DNA of 49,585 bases from Ornithinimicrobium sp. Lineage in GTDB: Bacteria; Actinomycetota; Actinomycetes; Actinomycetales; Dermatophilaceae. The stretch covers positions 1-49,585 of the forward strand of contig NZ_JAUNVI010000014.1 of NCBI RefSeq assembly GCF_030537745.1, given 5' to 3'. Below are positions 41,600-49,585 of the stretch, piece after piece; within the stretch, counting starts at the first letter, position 1, and the number at the start of each line of letters is the position of its first letter. The notes below the pieces were generated by a model that made no database searches, was not told the DNA's origin, and saw only the letters and a program-made list of their open reading frames with translations. The position numbers were made by a program, and so were the translations under genes.

Positions 41600-42435
41600 C
41601 CGCCCACTTCGGAGCCCGCCTCGTTGCCGCGATCCAGACCTACGGTCCGCTGTGCGTGGGGCTAGATCCGCACGCCCAGCTGTTGTCCGACTGGGGACTG
41701 CCCGACACCGCCGAGGGGGTGAGGACGTTCAGCCATACGGTCCTCGACGCCGTCACCGGATGGTGTGCCGCGGTCAAGCCCCAGGCCGCGTTCTACGAGC
41801 GTCACGGGTCTGCGGGGGTCGCGGTGATGGAGTCGGTCCTGGCCACGTGCCGGGAACGCGGCGTGCTCACCGTGCTCGACGTCAAGCGGGGAGACATCGG
41901 GTCGACGATGAGCGCCTACGCCGAGGCCTACCTCTGCGCTCGTAGCCCGTTGGCTGCCGACTCCATCACGCTGAGCCCCTACCTCGGTTACGGCTCGCTG
42001 CGGCCGGCCGTGGACCTGGCCCGGGCCTCGGGGCGGGGAGTCTGGATCCTTGGGCTGACTTCCAACCCGGAGGGTGCCGAGGTGCAACTGGTGGGGGAGC
42101 CGAGCGTCGCTGCCCGCGTGATCGACGCGGTCAGCAGGGACAACGCGGGGATGATGCCGTGCGGTGACGTGGGTCTCGTGGTGGGAGCTACCCTGCCCAG
42201 GATGCCGACCGAGCTCGGCATCGACCTGGCCGCGTCCGGGGCACCGATCCTGGCACCCGGGGTCGGGGCTCAGGGCGCCAGTCCCACCGACGTGGCACGA
42301 CACTTCGCCGGCCTGACCGAGCGGGTGCTCGTGCCCCTCAGTCGAGGCGTGCTTCGGGCCGGTCCAGCTCCGAAGGCGTTGACGGCCAGCGCCCGGTGCT
42401 GGACCGAACAGCTGCGCTCCGCACTCCATCCGTGA
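41596..42435 (+). CDS. pyrF: Orotidine 5'-phosphate decarboxylase (type 2)
   Basis: 279 aa from ATG 41596, overlapping the previous stop (ATGA) with aggagg (41585-41590) upstream. The active-site block of the long, type 2 family is LDVKRGDIGSTMSAYAEAYL (about 94-113), with the catalytic Lys and Asp. VTGWCAAVKPQAAFYERHG lies at about 58. It decarboxylates OMP to UMP, the last step of the operon. Length is typical of the mycobacterial type. Confidence 0.96.
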   Translation: MTAHFGARLVAAIQTYGPLCVGLDPHAQLLSDWGLPDTAEGVRTFSHTVLDAVTGWCAAVKPQAAFYERHGSAGVAVMESVLATCRERGVLTVLDVKRGDIGSTMSAYAEAYLCARSPLAADSITLSPYLGYGSLRPAVDLARASGRGVWILGLTSNPEGAEVQLVGEPSVAARVIDAVSRDNAGMMPCGDVGLVVGATLPRMPTELGIDLAASGAPILAPGVGAQGASPTDVARHFAGLTERVLVPLSRGVLRAGPAPKALTASARCWTEQLRSALHP

Positions 42436-42454
42436 GGGGAGAATGCGCAGTCGG

Positions 42455-42491
42455 TTGGCACGGGGCGGAGGAAGTCGCTAAGTTCGCCCCG
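42455..42491 (+). promoter_or_regulatory. Promoter of mihF with overlapping hairpin
   Basis: TTGGCA (42455-42460) and TAAGTT (42479-42484) are separated by 18 bases, the best -35/-10 pair in the window. Transcription would start near 42491, leaving a leader of about 45 bases. Within it cggggcg (42461-42467) pairs with cgccccg (42485-42491), a 7-bp stem with 17-base loop that could end pyrF transcripts or act as a recognition site. Confidence 0.65.
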
Positions 42492-42535
42492 TGGGTGCTC
42501 GACATCCACATCCAAGCAATCGAGGAGTGAGATCG

Positions 42536-42853
42536 TTGGCCCTTCCCCAGCTGACGCCGGAGCAACGAGCCGAAGCACTCGCCAAGGCGGCGGCTGCGCG
42601 CCGCGAACGAGCGGCCGTGAAGAACCGCCTGAAGAACGCCCAGGGTTCTTTGAAGGAAGTCGTCGACGAGGGTAAGCGTCACGACGTCATCGGCAAGATG
42701 AAGGTCTCGGCACTGCTGGAGTCCATGCCAAGCATCGGTCGGGTGCGTGCCCGTCAGATCATGGAGGAGATCGGTATCTCCGAGAGTCGTCGAGTTCGCG
42801 GGTTGGGGACCAACCAGATCGCGGCCTTGCTCGAGCGCTTCGGCGAGCACTGA
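42536..42853 (+). CDS. mihF: Actinobacterial integration host factor (mIHF)
   Basis: 105 aa from TTG 42536, 8 bases after gaggag (42522-42527). This gives the family start MALPQLTPEQRAEALAKAAA; the in-frame start at 42491 is at the transcription start and is rejected. A long basic N-terminal helix is followed by a helix-two-turn-helix DNA-binding domain with KMKVSALLESMPSIGRVRA and RQIMEEIGISESRRVRGLG. mIHF is an essential nucleoid protein in mycobacteria and binds DNA with little sequence preference. It has no relation to IHF of proteobacteria. It is followed by gmk in all actinobacteria I know of. Confidence 0.96.
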   Translation: MALPQLTPEQRAEALAKAAAARRERAAVKNRLKNAQGSLKEVVDEGKRHDVIGKMKVSALLESMPSIGRVRARQIMEEIGISESRRVRGLGTNQIAALLERFGEH

Positions 42854-43464
42854 ACACCCAACCAGCGCCCGACCGCCCCGACGGACCGATAACCAGTCCG
42901 CGGCTGGTCGTCATGGCCGGTCCCACCGCCGTCGGCAAGGGGACGGTGGCCGCATACGTCCGGGAGCACTACCCCGAGGTGTGGCTGTCCGTCTCGGCGA
43001 CCACGCGCACCCCTCGGCCCGGAGAAGTCGACGGCCTGCACTACCACTTCGTCGACGGTGTGGAGTTTGACCGTCTCGAGCGTCAAGGACAGCTCCTCGA
43101 GTCAGCCGTCGTCCACGGGAGCGCGCGCTACGGCACCCCCCGCGGTCCGGTCGAGGCCGCGCTCGCGCAGCGCCGGCCCGCGCTCCTGGAGATCGACCTG
43201 CAAGGCGCGCGTCAAGTGCGGGCTGCCATGCCGGACGCGTTGTTCGTCTTCCTCGCCCCGCCGTCGTGGGACGATCTGGTCCACCGGCTGGCTGGTCGGG
43301 GGACTGAAACGGCGCAAGAACGGGCCACCAGACTAGACACCGCACGAACCGAGCTCGCGGCCGCAGACGAGTTCGACGTGGTCATCATCAACGACGATGT
43401 CGTCAGGGCCACCGAGGAACTCGTATCATTGATGGTTGACCCCCACCCCGCAAAGGAATCGTGA
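42850..43464 (+). CDS. gmk: Guanylate kinase (apparent CTG start)
   Basis: 204 aa if started at CTG 42850, which overlaps the mihF stop (CTGA). No ATG, GTG or TTG occurs in frame between 42850 and ATG 42913. Starting at 42913 (183 aa) would cut off RLVV of the first beta strand just before the P-loop ([17 protein letters not shown]). The CTG start gives about 20 residues before the strand, as in other actinobacterial Gmk. GMP-binding residues are in [21 protein letters not shown] (split: SVSATTRTP and [12 protein letters not shown]), plus the lid near [17 protein letters not shown]. It phosphorylates GMP to GDP. Confidence 0.92.
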   Translation: MNTQPAPDRPDGPITSPRLVVMAGPTAVGKGTVAAYVREHYPEVWLSVSATTRTPRPGEVDGLHYHFVDGVEFDRLERQGQLLESAVVHGSARYGTPRGPVEAALAQRRPALLEIDLQGARQVRAAMPDALFVFLAPPSWDDLVHRLAGRGTETAQERATRLDTARTELAAADEFDVVIINDDVVRATEELVSLMVDPHPAKES

Positions 43465-43733
43465 CTCACGTGACCGGCAGCATCCGCCACCCCGACGGCA
43501 TCACCAACCCGCCGATCGACTCTCTCCTGCAGCGCGCAGACAGCAAGTACGCGCTGGTGATCTACGCCGCCAAGCGCGCGCGCCAGATCAACGCCTACTA
43601 CGCCCAGCTCTCCGAGGGCCTGCTCGAGTACGTCGGCCCGCTCGTCGAGGCTGACGCCACCGACAAGCCGATGTCGATCGCGCTCAACGAGATCGACCAG
43701 GGCAAGCTGCACATCAGCCCGCCTGAGAACTGA
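43461..43733 (+). CDS. rpoZ: RNA polymerase omega subunit
   Basis: 90 aa from GTG 43461 (GTGA overlap with gmk); GTG 43470 is an in-frame alternative. Conserved blocks: [20 protein letters not shown] (about 16-35) and [18 protein letters not shown] (about 35-52). Omega binds the beta-prime C-terminus and helps assembly. The mihF-gmk-rpoZ-coaBC-metK order is conserved. Confidence 0.96.
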   Translation: MTHVTGSIRHPDGITNPPIDSLLQRADSKYALVIYAAKRARQINAYYAQLSEGLLEYVGPLVEADATDKPMSIALNEIDQGKLHISPPEN

Positions 43734-43753
43734 CTGACGGAGGACGAGCGGTC

Positions 43754-45016
43754 ATGCGTGTCGTCCTGGGCGTGGCCGGCGGCATCGCCGCCTACAAGGC
43801 CGCGCTGGTGCTCCGCCTCCTCACCGAGGCTGGTCACCAGGTCACCGTCGTCCCGACCGAGGCGGCGCTGCACTTTGTCGGCGTCGCGACCTGGGAGGCA
43901 CTCAGCGGAGCGCCGGTCTCGACCCAGGTGTGGGACGACATCCCGTCGGTGCGACACGTCCGGCTGGGCCAGGAGGCCGACCTCGTCCTGGTCGCGCCCG
44001 CGACCGCTGACCTGATGGCCCGCGCCGCTCACGGTCTGGCGGACGACCTGTTGACGACCACCCTGCTGGCCACCCATGCGCCGGTAGTGCTCGCGCCGGC
44101 AATGCACACGGAGATGTGGCTGCACCCGGCGACAGTCGCCAACGTGGCGCTGCTGCGCGAGCGGGGGGTCACCGTGATCGAGCCGGCTTGTGGCCGGCTG
44201 ACCGGCACCGACTCCGGTCCCGGCCGGCTGCCCGAACCCGAGGCCATCGTTCATGAGGCGCTCACTGTCGCGGCTGGGGCTGCGGCTAGGGGGCCTGTCG
44301 ACGCGTCCGGTCCACAGCCTGACCACCTTGACCTCGCTGGCCGGCACGTCGTGGTCTCCGCCGGTGGCACCCGGGAGCCGCTGGACCCGGTCCGCTTTCT
44401 CGGCAACCGCTCCTCCGGCAAGCAGGGGTATGCCGTGGCGCAGGAGGCTGCGCGTCGGGGTGCCCGAGTCACCCTGATCTGCGCCAACGTCGCCCTCCCG
44501 GTGCCCGCAGGATGTGACGTGGTCCCGGTCGAGTCCGCGCTGGACCTCCACCGGGAGATGAACGCGATAGTCGCCCGCGGAGGAGTCGACGTCATCGTGA
44601 TGACAGCCGCGGTCGCCGACTTCAGGCCGGCACACTACGCCGAGCAGAAGATCAAGAAGACGCACGGCGAAGGCGACGAGAGCGCGCCCGTGGTAGAGCT
44701 CGTCCGCAACCCCGACATTCTTGCTGGACTGGTGCAGGACCGGGGAGTCGCTGGCACGCCCTACATCGTGGGATTTGCCGCCGAGACCGGGGATGAGACG
44801 GGCGACGTCCTGTCCCATGCGCGAGCCAAACTCACCCGCAAGGGATGCGACCTGCTCGTCGCCAACAAGGTGGGCATCTCGCAGACCTTCGGCCAAGACA
44901 CGAGCACCGTGCACCTCCTGTGGCCCTACTCGGAGGAGACGCGCACGATCGGTCCCACGGACAAGAGCCGGATTGCCATCGCCATCTGGGACGCGGTCGT
45001 GGCCGACCTGCCCTGA
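43754..45016 (+). CDS. coaBC: Bifunctional phosphopantothenoylcysteine decarboxylase / phosphopantothenate-cysteine ligase
   Basis: 420 aa from ATG 43754 (ggagg about 10 bases upstream). The CoaC flavoprotein part (about 1-185) has GVAGGIAAYKAALVL, the catalytic His in VRHVRLGQEAD (about 69), APAMHTEMW, and the active-site Cys in ACGRLTGTDSGPGRLPEPE (about 146). CoaB (about 195-420) has VSAGGTREPLDPVRFLGNRS and SGKQGYAVA, and the catalytic Lys in EQKIKKTHGE (about 297-306). Two steps of coenzyme A synthesis are therefore on one chain. Confidence 0.97.
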   Translation: MRVVLGVAGGIAAYKAALVLRLLTEAGHQVTVVPTEAALHFVGVATWEALSGAPVSTQVWDDIPSVRHVRLGQEADLVLVAPATADLMARAAHGLADDLLTTTLLATHAPVVLAPAMHTEMWLHPATVANVALLRERGVTVIEPACGRLTGTDSGPGRLPEPEAIVHEALTVAAGAAARGPVDASGPQPDHLDLAGRHVVVSAGGTREPLDPVRFLGNRSSGKQGYAVAQEAARRGARVTLICANVALPVPAGCDVVPVESALDLHREMNAIVARGGVDVIVMTAAVADFRPAHYAEQKIKKTHGEGDESAPVVELVRNPDILAGLVQDRGVAGTPYIVGFAAETGDETGDVLSHARAKLTRKGCDLLVANKVGISQTFGQDTSTVHLLWPYSEETRTIGPTDKSRIAIAIWDAVVADLP

Positions 45017-45028
45017 CCCGGGCAGGTC
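45005..45028 (+). terminator. Hairpin at the end of coaBC
   Basis: gacctgccc (45005-45013) pairs perfectly with gggcaggtc (45020-45028), with the coaBC stop codon (45014-45016) in the 6-base loop. A weak T-containing tail (tgtcgg) follows. It separates coaBC from the metK promoter. Confidence 0.6.
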
Positions 45029-45044
45029 TGTCGGCCCGCTTGCG

Positions 45045-45050
45045 TAGACT
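45045..45050 (+). promoter_or_regulatory. -10 box (TAGACT) of metK
   Basis: TAGACT lies 42 bases before the metK ATG, giving a leader of about 35 bases that carries gaggag before the ATG. Too short for a SAM riboswitch, and none of their conserved elements is visible. Confidence 0.5.
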
Positions 45051-45092
45051 GCCTGCGTCAGTCAGCAGCCGCTGCAACCCTCGAGGAGATCC

Positions 45093-46307
45093 ATGGCCCG
45101 CCTGTTCACGTCCGAGTCCGTCACCGAGGGACACCCCGACAAGATCTGCGATCAGATCAGCGACGGCATCCTCGACGAGCTGCTCCGGCAGGACGCGCAG
45201 TCACGGGTGGCCGTGGAGACGATGGTCACGACGGGCCTCGTGCACGTGGCCGGCGAGGTGCGGACGGAGGGCTATGCCGATGTCGCGCGCATCGTCCGCC
45301 AGACGATCCTCGACATTGGTTATGACAACTCGCACAAAGGGTTCGACGGCCGGACCTGCGGTGTCCTGGTCTCGATCGGAGAGCAGTCTGCAGACATCGC
45401 GGTCGGGGTAGACACCGCGCTGGACTCCCGAGGAAACGCGATGGCTGACCCCTTCGACGTGCAAGGCGCCGGCGACCAAGGACTGATGTTCGGCTACGCC
45501 TGCCTCGACACTCCCGAGCTGATGCCCCTGCCGATCTACCTCGCGCACCGACTGGCCGAGCGGCTCGCGAGGGTGCGCCAGAGCGGGGAGCTGGACTATC
45601 TGCGACCCGACGGCAAGACCCAGGTCACGATCGCCTACGACGGGGACCGCGCCGTCCGGCTCGATACCGTCGTGCTCTCCACCCAGCACGATGCCAGCAT
45701 CTCGTTGCCTGACCAGCTCACGCCAGACATCCGGGAGCGGGTCATCACCCCCGTGCTCCAGGAGGCGCAGGAGGCGGGGATCGAGCTCGCGACTGACGGC
45801 TACCGGATGCTCGTCAACCCGACCGGCATCTTCACTATCGGTGGGCCGATGGGCGACGCAGGCCTGACCGGCCGCAAGATCATCGTCGACACCTACGGCG
45901 GCATGGCGCGACACGGTGGCGGCGCCTTCTCCGGGAAGGACCCGTCCAAGGTGGACAGGTCGGCTGCCTATGCCCTGCGATGGGTCGCCAAGCACGTCGT
46001 GGCGGCCGGGCTCGCGCGACGCTGCGAGATCCAGGTTGCCTACGCCATCGGCACCGCCAAGCCGGTCGGACTTTACGTCGAGACGTTCGGCACCGAGAGT
46101 GTGCCGGTGGAGCGGATCCAGGACGCCATCACCAAGATCTTCGACCTGCGTCCGGCTGCCATCGTCGAGCAGCTCGACCTGCTCAGGCCGATCTACGCGC
46201 CGACGGCTGCCTACGGACACTTCGGTCGGACGAGCGCCGTCGGCGTGGACAACGCCTTCCCCTGGGAACGCTTGGACCGGGTCGAGGACCTGCGCTCTGC
46301 CGTCTAG
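45093..46307 (+). CDS. metK: S-adenosylmethionine synthase
   Basis: 404 aa from ATG 45093. It makes SAM from methionine and ATP. The family signatures are [20 protein letters not shown] (about 5-24), [12 protein letters not shown] (about 125-136) and the phosphate-binding [19 protein letters not shown] (about 272-290). Length is normal. It supplies the methyl donor used by TlyA in this window, among others. Confidence 0.97.
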   Translation: MARLFTSESVTEGHPDKICDQISDGILDELLRQDAQSRVAVETMVTTGLVHVAGEVRTEGYADVARIVRQTILDIGYDNSHKGFDGRTCGVLVSIGEQSADIAVGVDTALDSRGNAMADPFDVQGAGDQGLMFGYACLDTPELMPLPIYLAHRLAERLARVRQSGELDYLRPDGKTQVTIAYDGDRAVRLDTVVLSTQHDASISLPDQLTPDIRERVITPVLQEAQEAGIELATDGYRMLVNPTGIFTIGGPMGDAGLTGRKIIVDTYGGMARHGGGAFSGKDPSKVDRSAAYALRWVAKHVVAAGLARRCEIQVAYAIGTAKPVGLYVETFGTESVPVERIQDAITKIFDLRPAAIVEQLDLLRPIYAPTAAYGHFGRTSAVGVDNAFPWERLDRVEDLRSAV

Positions 46308-46350
46308 TGCTCTGCCGGAGCGAGTCTGGTGAGGGAAAGGTGATGGTCCG

Positions 46351-48477
46351 GTGACTGAGCAGCTGGCGCTGGCCTCGCAGTCCGAGCCCCGTGGGTCCGT
46401 GAGAGTTGCCCGCCGCAACCCGGCCACGGACCGACCGGTCGCCGAGCACGACCCGATCGCCACCGTCCTGATCGACACGCCCTTGGCCCACCTGGACCGG
46501 CCCTTCGAGTATCTGGTGCCTGCCGAGCTCGACGCTGACGCGCAGCCTGGTGTCCGGGTCCGGGTCCGTTTCTCGGGCCGTGACCATCGTGGCTACCTGA
46601 TCGAGCGCCGTGCCGACGCGGAGCACGAAGGTCGGCTGACGCCGCTGCGCACGGTCGTCAGCCCCGAGCGCGTGCTGACCCCTGACGTCCTCGCTGCTGC
46701 GCGCGCCGTTGCCGACCACTACGGAGGCACGGTGGCTGAGGTTCTGCGCCTCGCGGTGCCACCTCGGCACGCCAGAGCCGAGAAGTCCGCCGCAGCGCAA
46801 GGTCAGAAGGGCACCGAAGCCCCGCCACCGGAGCCGGGGGCATCGGCCGAGCCGGAGGAGCTGGACGACCGCGTCGCGTCGCTGGCCCCGTGGGCTGCCT
46901 ATCCGGCTGGCGCTGCCCTGCTGCGTCGGATCGGGGCGGGTCAGGCGCCGGCGGCCTCCTGGGTGGCGCTGCCCAACCAGCCTGCTGACCGTGACTGGCC
47001 GGCGGCGGTGGCTGCCGTCGTCCTCGCCGCGCGTCGAGGAGGACGGGGCGCGGTCGTCGTGGTCCCCGACCACCGCGATGTCGATCGCCTCATCGTTGCG
47101 CTGAAGCCTGTGCTTGACGCTGACGACTGGGTCCGGTTGACCGCCGACCAGGGGCCGCAGGCGCGCTACACCGCCTACCTGCGGCTGCTACGTGGCCATG
47201 CCGGGGTGGCGGTCGGCACTCGGTCGGCGGCCTGGGCGCCCGTGCGGGATCCGGGCCTGTTTTTGTGCTGGGACGACGGCGACGACCTGCTGCGTGAGCC
47301 CCGCAGTCCCTACCCCCACGTGCGTGAGGTGCTACGGATCAGGTCACGAGCGGCTGGCGCCGCGCTCGTGCTGGGCGGTCTTGTCCGTAGCGTCGAGGTG
47401 CACGCGTGGGTCAGTGCCGGCGCAGTGGCCGAGGTCGGCGCACCCACCGCCACCGTCCGGGCCACGGTGCCCGCCGTCGTCGTGGCCGGAGAGGGGATGG
47501 CGGCCGCCCGTGACGCTGCCGCCCATACGGCCCGGATGCCCTCCGTCGCGTGGCGTGCGCTCAGCCTCGGTCTGCAGTCTGGCCCCGTCCTGGTGCAGGT
47601 GCCCCGACAAGGCTATGTGGTGTCCGTGACCTGTGCCGACTGCCGGACGCCCGTGCGCTGCCCCTCGTGCGAAGGGCCGGTGGGGATCTCCGCAGGCGGT
47701 CGCGCACCGTCGTGTCGCTGGTGCGGTGCCACGGCACCGGCGACAAGGGCGTGCCGGTCCTGTGGGTCGCCACGGGTGCGCGCCTCGGCGATCGGTGCGG
47801 CGCGCACCGCCGAGGAGCTGGGTCGGGCCTTCCCGGGCGTGCGCTTGGTCAGTAGCGGGGGGGCCCACGTGGTGCCGCAGGTGCCGGCCGAGGTGGCCCT
47901 CGTGGTCGCCACGCCGGGGGCCGAGCCGGTGGCCGTCGGTGGCTACCACGCTGTCGTCCTGCTCGATGGCTGGCGACTCCTGGACCGGGCCGCGCTTGAC
48001 GCCTCTGCCGAGACACTTCGACGGTGGTGTGCGGCTGCGACGCTGATGAGGCCACGATCACCGACGCAGGAAGGCTCAGAAGCACGCGTGGCACCAGGCT
48101 CCGTGGTGCTGTGCGGAGTGCCGCCGCATGGGGGTGTGTCCGCGGTCGAGGCGCTCGTGCGGTGGGACCCGGTCGGACTGGCGGATCGGGAGTGGCGGGA
48201 GCGGGTCGAGCTCGGGCTCCCGCCGGCTGTGCGACACGCCCTCGTGCGCGGCCCCCTCACCGGTGTCGTGGATCTCGTCGCGATGCTGGTGAACGCGGGC
48301 CACGTGGCCCTCGGGCCAGCGATGGCAGACGGGCAGGGAGACGCCGCGGTAGTGGTGCGAGAAGGTGGAGGCGGGTCTCTGGCGGCGGCGGTGCGGGCGG
48401 CCAGAGCTACCCGGAGCGCACGCAAGGCCTCGGAGGTCGTGGTGGTCAGGCTGGATGTCGCTGACCTCGTGGATTGA
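46351..48477 (+). CDS. priA: Primosomal protein N' (PriA), actinobacterial type without helicase motifs
   Basis: 708 aa from GTG 46351. The N-terminal 3'-DNA-end binding domain (about 35-135, ATVLIDTPLAHLDRPFEYLV) is intact. The zinc-binding region has four Cys pairs, CADC, CPSC, CRWC and CRSC (about 427-476). The helicase core has decayed: no Walker A GxxxxGK[ST] is present where expected, near GGRGAVVVVPDHRDVDRL, and the DEAH box position reads LCWDDGDDLL. This is the known state of actinobacterial PriA, so it probably acts as a DnaB-loading or scaffold protein at restarted forks rather than as a helicase. Confidence 0.9.
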   Translation: MTEQLALASQSEPRGSVRVARRNPATDRPVAEHDPIATVLIDTPLAHLDRPFEYLVPAELDADAQPGVRVRVRFSGRDHRGYLIERRADAEHEGRLTPLRTVVSPERVLTPDVLAAARAVADHYGGTVAEVLRLAVPPRHARAEKSAAAQGQKGTEAPPPEPGASAEPEELDDRVASLAPWAAYPAGAALLRRIGAGQAPAASWVALPNQPADRDWPAAVAAVVLAARRGGRGAVVVVPDHRDVDRLIVALKPVLDADDWVRLTADQGPQARYTAYLRLLRGHAGVAVGTRSAAWAPVRDPGLFLCWDDGDDLLREPRSPYPHVREVLRIRSRAAGAALVLGGLVRSVEVHAWVSAGAVAEVGAPTATVRATVPAVVVAGEGMAAARDAAAHTARMPSVAWRALSLGLQSGPVLVQVPRQGYVVSVTCADCRTPVRCPSCEGPVGISAGGRAPSCRWCGATAPATRACRSCGSPRVRASAIGAARTAEELGRAFPGVRLVSSGGAHVVPQVPAEVALVVATPGAEPVAVGGYHAVVLLDGWRLLDRAALDASAETLRRWCAAATLMRPRSPTQEGSEARVAPGSVVLCGVPPHGGVSAVEALVRWDPVGLADREWRERVELGLPPAVRHALVRGPLTGVVDLVAMLVNAGHVALGPAMADGQGDAAVVVREGGGGSLAAAVRAARATRSARKASEVVVVRLDVADLVD

Positions 48478-48523
48478 CGTGACGTCCGCCGTGTGGCCTG
48501 CTGCGAGGCTAAGTCTCAAAAGC

Positions 48524-48539
48524 GTAACGATCCAGTTAC
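48524..48539. promoter_or_regulatory. Inverted repeat (possible operator) upstream of the solute-binding protein gene
   Basis: gtaac (48524-48528) and gttac (48535-48539) form a short inverted repeat with 6-base spacer, 132 bases before the lipoprotein start. Downstream, TAGACC (48556-48561) could be a -10 box. A longer pair, gtgtggcc (48491-48498) and ggccacac (48564-48571), flanks the whole region. The gap from 48478 to 48670 holds no gene. Confidence 0.35.
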
Positions 48540-48670
48540 TGTGCGGCCACTTCAGTAGACCTGGGCCACACCGCATGCCTATGTTCTAGAGGCAACCCCC
48601 GGCTCGACGCACTGTGGGACTCGGCCAAGCGTGGCCGAACACCGGCGCGAGCTTTTCACTAGGAGGAACA

Positions 48671-49585
48671 TTGAAGATCAGGCGAACGACTATGGCTGTC
48701 GTTGCGGCGGGTGCCCTCGTCCTGGCCGGCTGCACGTCGACCCCAGACGACACCGCATCCGACCCCAGCAGCGCCCCGGCAGGCAGCCCCACCGATGACG
48801 CGATGACCTCGGATGACGCGGGGGCCACCTCAGGCGGCGGCGCCACGGCAGCGGAGAGCACCGGCAAGGTCGACCTGGGTGACGTCACCCCCAAGGACGA
48901 CACCGTCAGCTTCTCCAGCGGAAGCGAGCAGTACAACGCCTATAACGGCAACACTGCCGCCACCAACTCGACCTACAACTCCGTGGTCAACAACCAGCTG
49001 TTCGGCGGTTTCTGGTACTGGGGCACCGACGGCGCCATCTACCCCAACGAGTGGTTCGGAAGTTATAAGACCACCTCCGAGGACCCCCTGACCGTCGAGT
49101 ACACCATCTCCGATGAGGCCATGTGGTCCGACGGCACCCCGATCACCGCCAACGACTTCCTGCTCGAGTGGGCCTCCTCCAACCCGGAGTCGCTGGGCGG
49201 CGCCGACAAGCTCGGCTTCGACCCCGTCTCCGTCGACTACGGCGAGTTCGTGCCCGACGGCCCGCAGGCTGAGGTCGACTCCAAGACCTTCACGCTGACC
49301 TACCCCGAGGCGTACCCCGACTGGGAGCTCATGGTCAGCGGTGCACTGCCCTCTCACATCGCGGAGAAGGCTGCCGGCCTGGAGAAGGGCGCGCTGGCCA
49401 AAGCGATCCTGGACAAGGACACCGACACGGTTGCGAAGGTCTCGAAGTTCTGGAACACCGGATGGTTGTTCAAGAACTACAAGGTCGAGGACGAGAGCCT
49501 GGTTCCCTCCTCCGGTCCCTACACCCTTGAGGGTTCGACGTGGAAGGCTGGGGAGTCCCTGGGCCTGGTCCCGAACGAGAAGTTC
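48671..49585 (+). CDS. Lipoprotein substrate-binding protein of a peptide-type ABC transporter (3' end outside window)
   Basis: At least 305 aa from TTG 48671, which follows aggaggaa (48661-48668). This start gives a lipoprotein signal peptide MKIRRTTMAVVAAGALVLAG with the lipobox LAGC and lipid-anchored Cys at residue 21; ATG 48692 would remove the positive charges. A Ser/Thr/Asp/Gly-rich linker (about 22-65) precedes the SBP family 5 fold: NAYNGNTAATNSTYNSVVNN (about 97), PLTVEYTISDEAMWSDGTPI (about 139) and TANDFLLEW. It would bind oligopeptides or similar solutes outside the membrane. Permease and ATPase genes, if linked, lie beyond the window. Confidence 0.9.
   Translation, partial: MKIRRTTMAVVAAGALVLAGCTSTPDDTASDPSSAPAGSPTDDAMTSDDAGATSGGGATAAESTGKVDLGDVTPKDDTVSFSSGSEQYNAYNGNTAATNSTYNSVVNNQLFGGFWYWGTDGAIYPNEWFGSYKTTSEDPLTVEYTISDEAMWSDGTPITANDFLLEWASSNPESLGGADKLGFDPVSVDYGEFVPDGPQAEVDSKTFTLTYPEAYPDWELMVSGALPSHIAEKAAGLEKGALAKAILDKDTDTVAKVSKFWNTGWLFKNYKVEDESLVPSSGPYTLEGSTWKAGESLGLVPNEKF

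Noticed and set aside
45051-45092. SAM riboswitch ahead of metK
   Set aside because: The leader is only about 35 bases and shows none of the conserved elements.

Overview
This is a GC-rich chromosomal window from an actinobacterium. Many genes start with GTG or TTG, stop/start overlaps of the ATGA, GTGA or TTGA type are very common, and -10 boxes are of the TAnnnT type. Gene content and order (TPR protein - HAD phosphatase - tlyA - nadK - recN - steA - steB - pyrG - Nudix; alaS - ruvX - mltG - aroE - prepilin peptidase - aroC - aroK - aroB - efp - nusB; pyrR-B-C-carA-carB-pyrF - mihF - gmk - rpoZ - coaBC - metK - priA) match conserved blocks that are separate in Mycobacterium tuberculosis but contiguous here. 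The best guess is Micrococcales (Intrasporangiaceae/Ornithinimicrobiaceae-like); the family level is inference. I see no mobile element, prophage, CRISPR array or tRNA. No gene-free stretch exceeds 300 bases.

Layout. 1-900: the 3' end of a 23S rRNA gene, a spacer, 5S rRNA and a strong hairpin terminator. 957-12687: a tightly overlapping plus-strand series of eleven genes. It carries a repeat-bearing TPR protein, a HAD phosphatase, a small disordered protein, TlyA, NAD kinase, RecN and the cell-separation pair SteA/SteB. It ends with three envelope-type genes (MraY/WecA-like sugar-phosphate transferase, MurJ-like flippase, GT4 glycosyltransferase). 12699-16097: CTP synthase from its own leaderless promoter, a Nudix hydrolase, and a pair formed by a membrane-anchored protein and a DUF421 protein. 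16118-18170: aspS behind a well-formed T-box riboswitch. 18256-20535: a minus-strand GNAT gene, then rarA. 20669-29725: alaS, ruvX, mltG, aroE, a prepilin peptidase and aroCKB. 29707-31284 (minus strand): an FMN/3Fe-4S glutamate-synthase-domain protein overlapping the end of aroB. 31411-32386: efp and nusB. 32422-42435: the UMP-synthesis operon pyrR-pyrB-pyrC-carA-carB-pyrK-pyrD-like-pyrF, with a PyrR-type RNA hairpin covering the pyrR ribosome binding site. 42455-48477: mihF, gmk (apparent CTG start), rpoZ, coaBC, metK and a helicase-dead-type priA. 48671 to the window end: the 5' part of a lipoprotein solute-binding gene of the peptide-transporter type.

How the genes work together. The window is mostly housekeeping: nucleotide synthesis (the complete de novo UMP route plus CTP synthase and guanylate kinase), the shikimate pathway without a dehydroquinate dehydratase gene, tRNA charging (Asp, Ala), translation (EF-P, TlyA), DNA repair and restart (RecN, RarA, RuvX, PriA), and envelope growth and separation (SteA/B, MltG and the MraY-like/MurJ-like/GT4 trio).

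The most interesting items are the aspS T-box whose UGGC bulge fits the G73 of tRNA-Asp, the envelope-polymer trio coupled to steAB, a PyrD-like protein that has lost the usual catalytic residues, the PyrR translational operator, and the CTG start of gmk.
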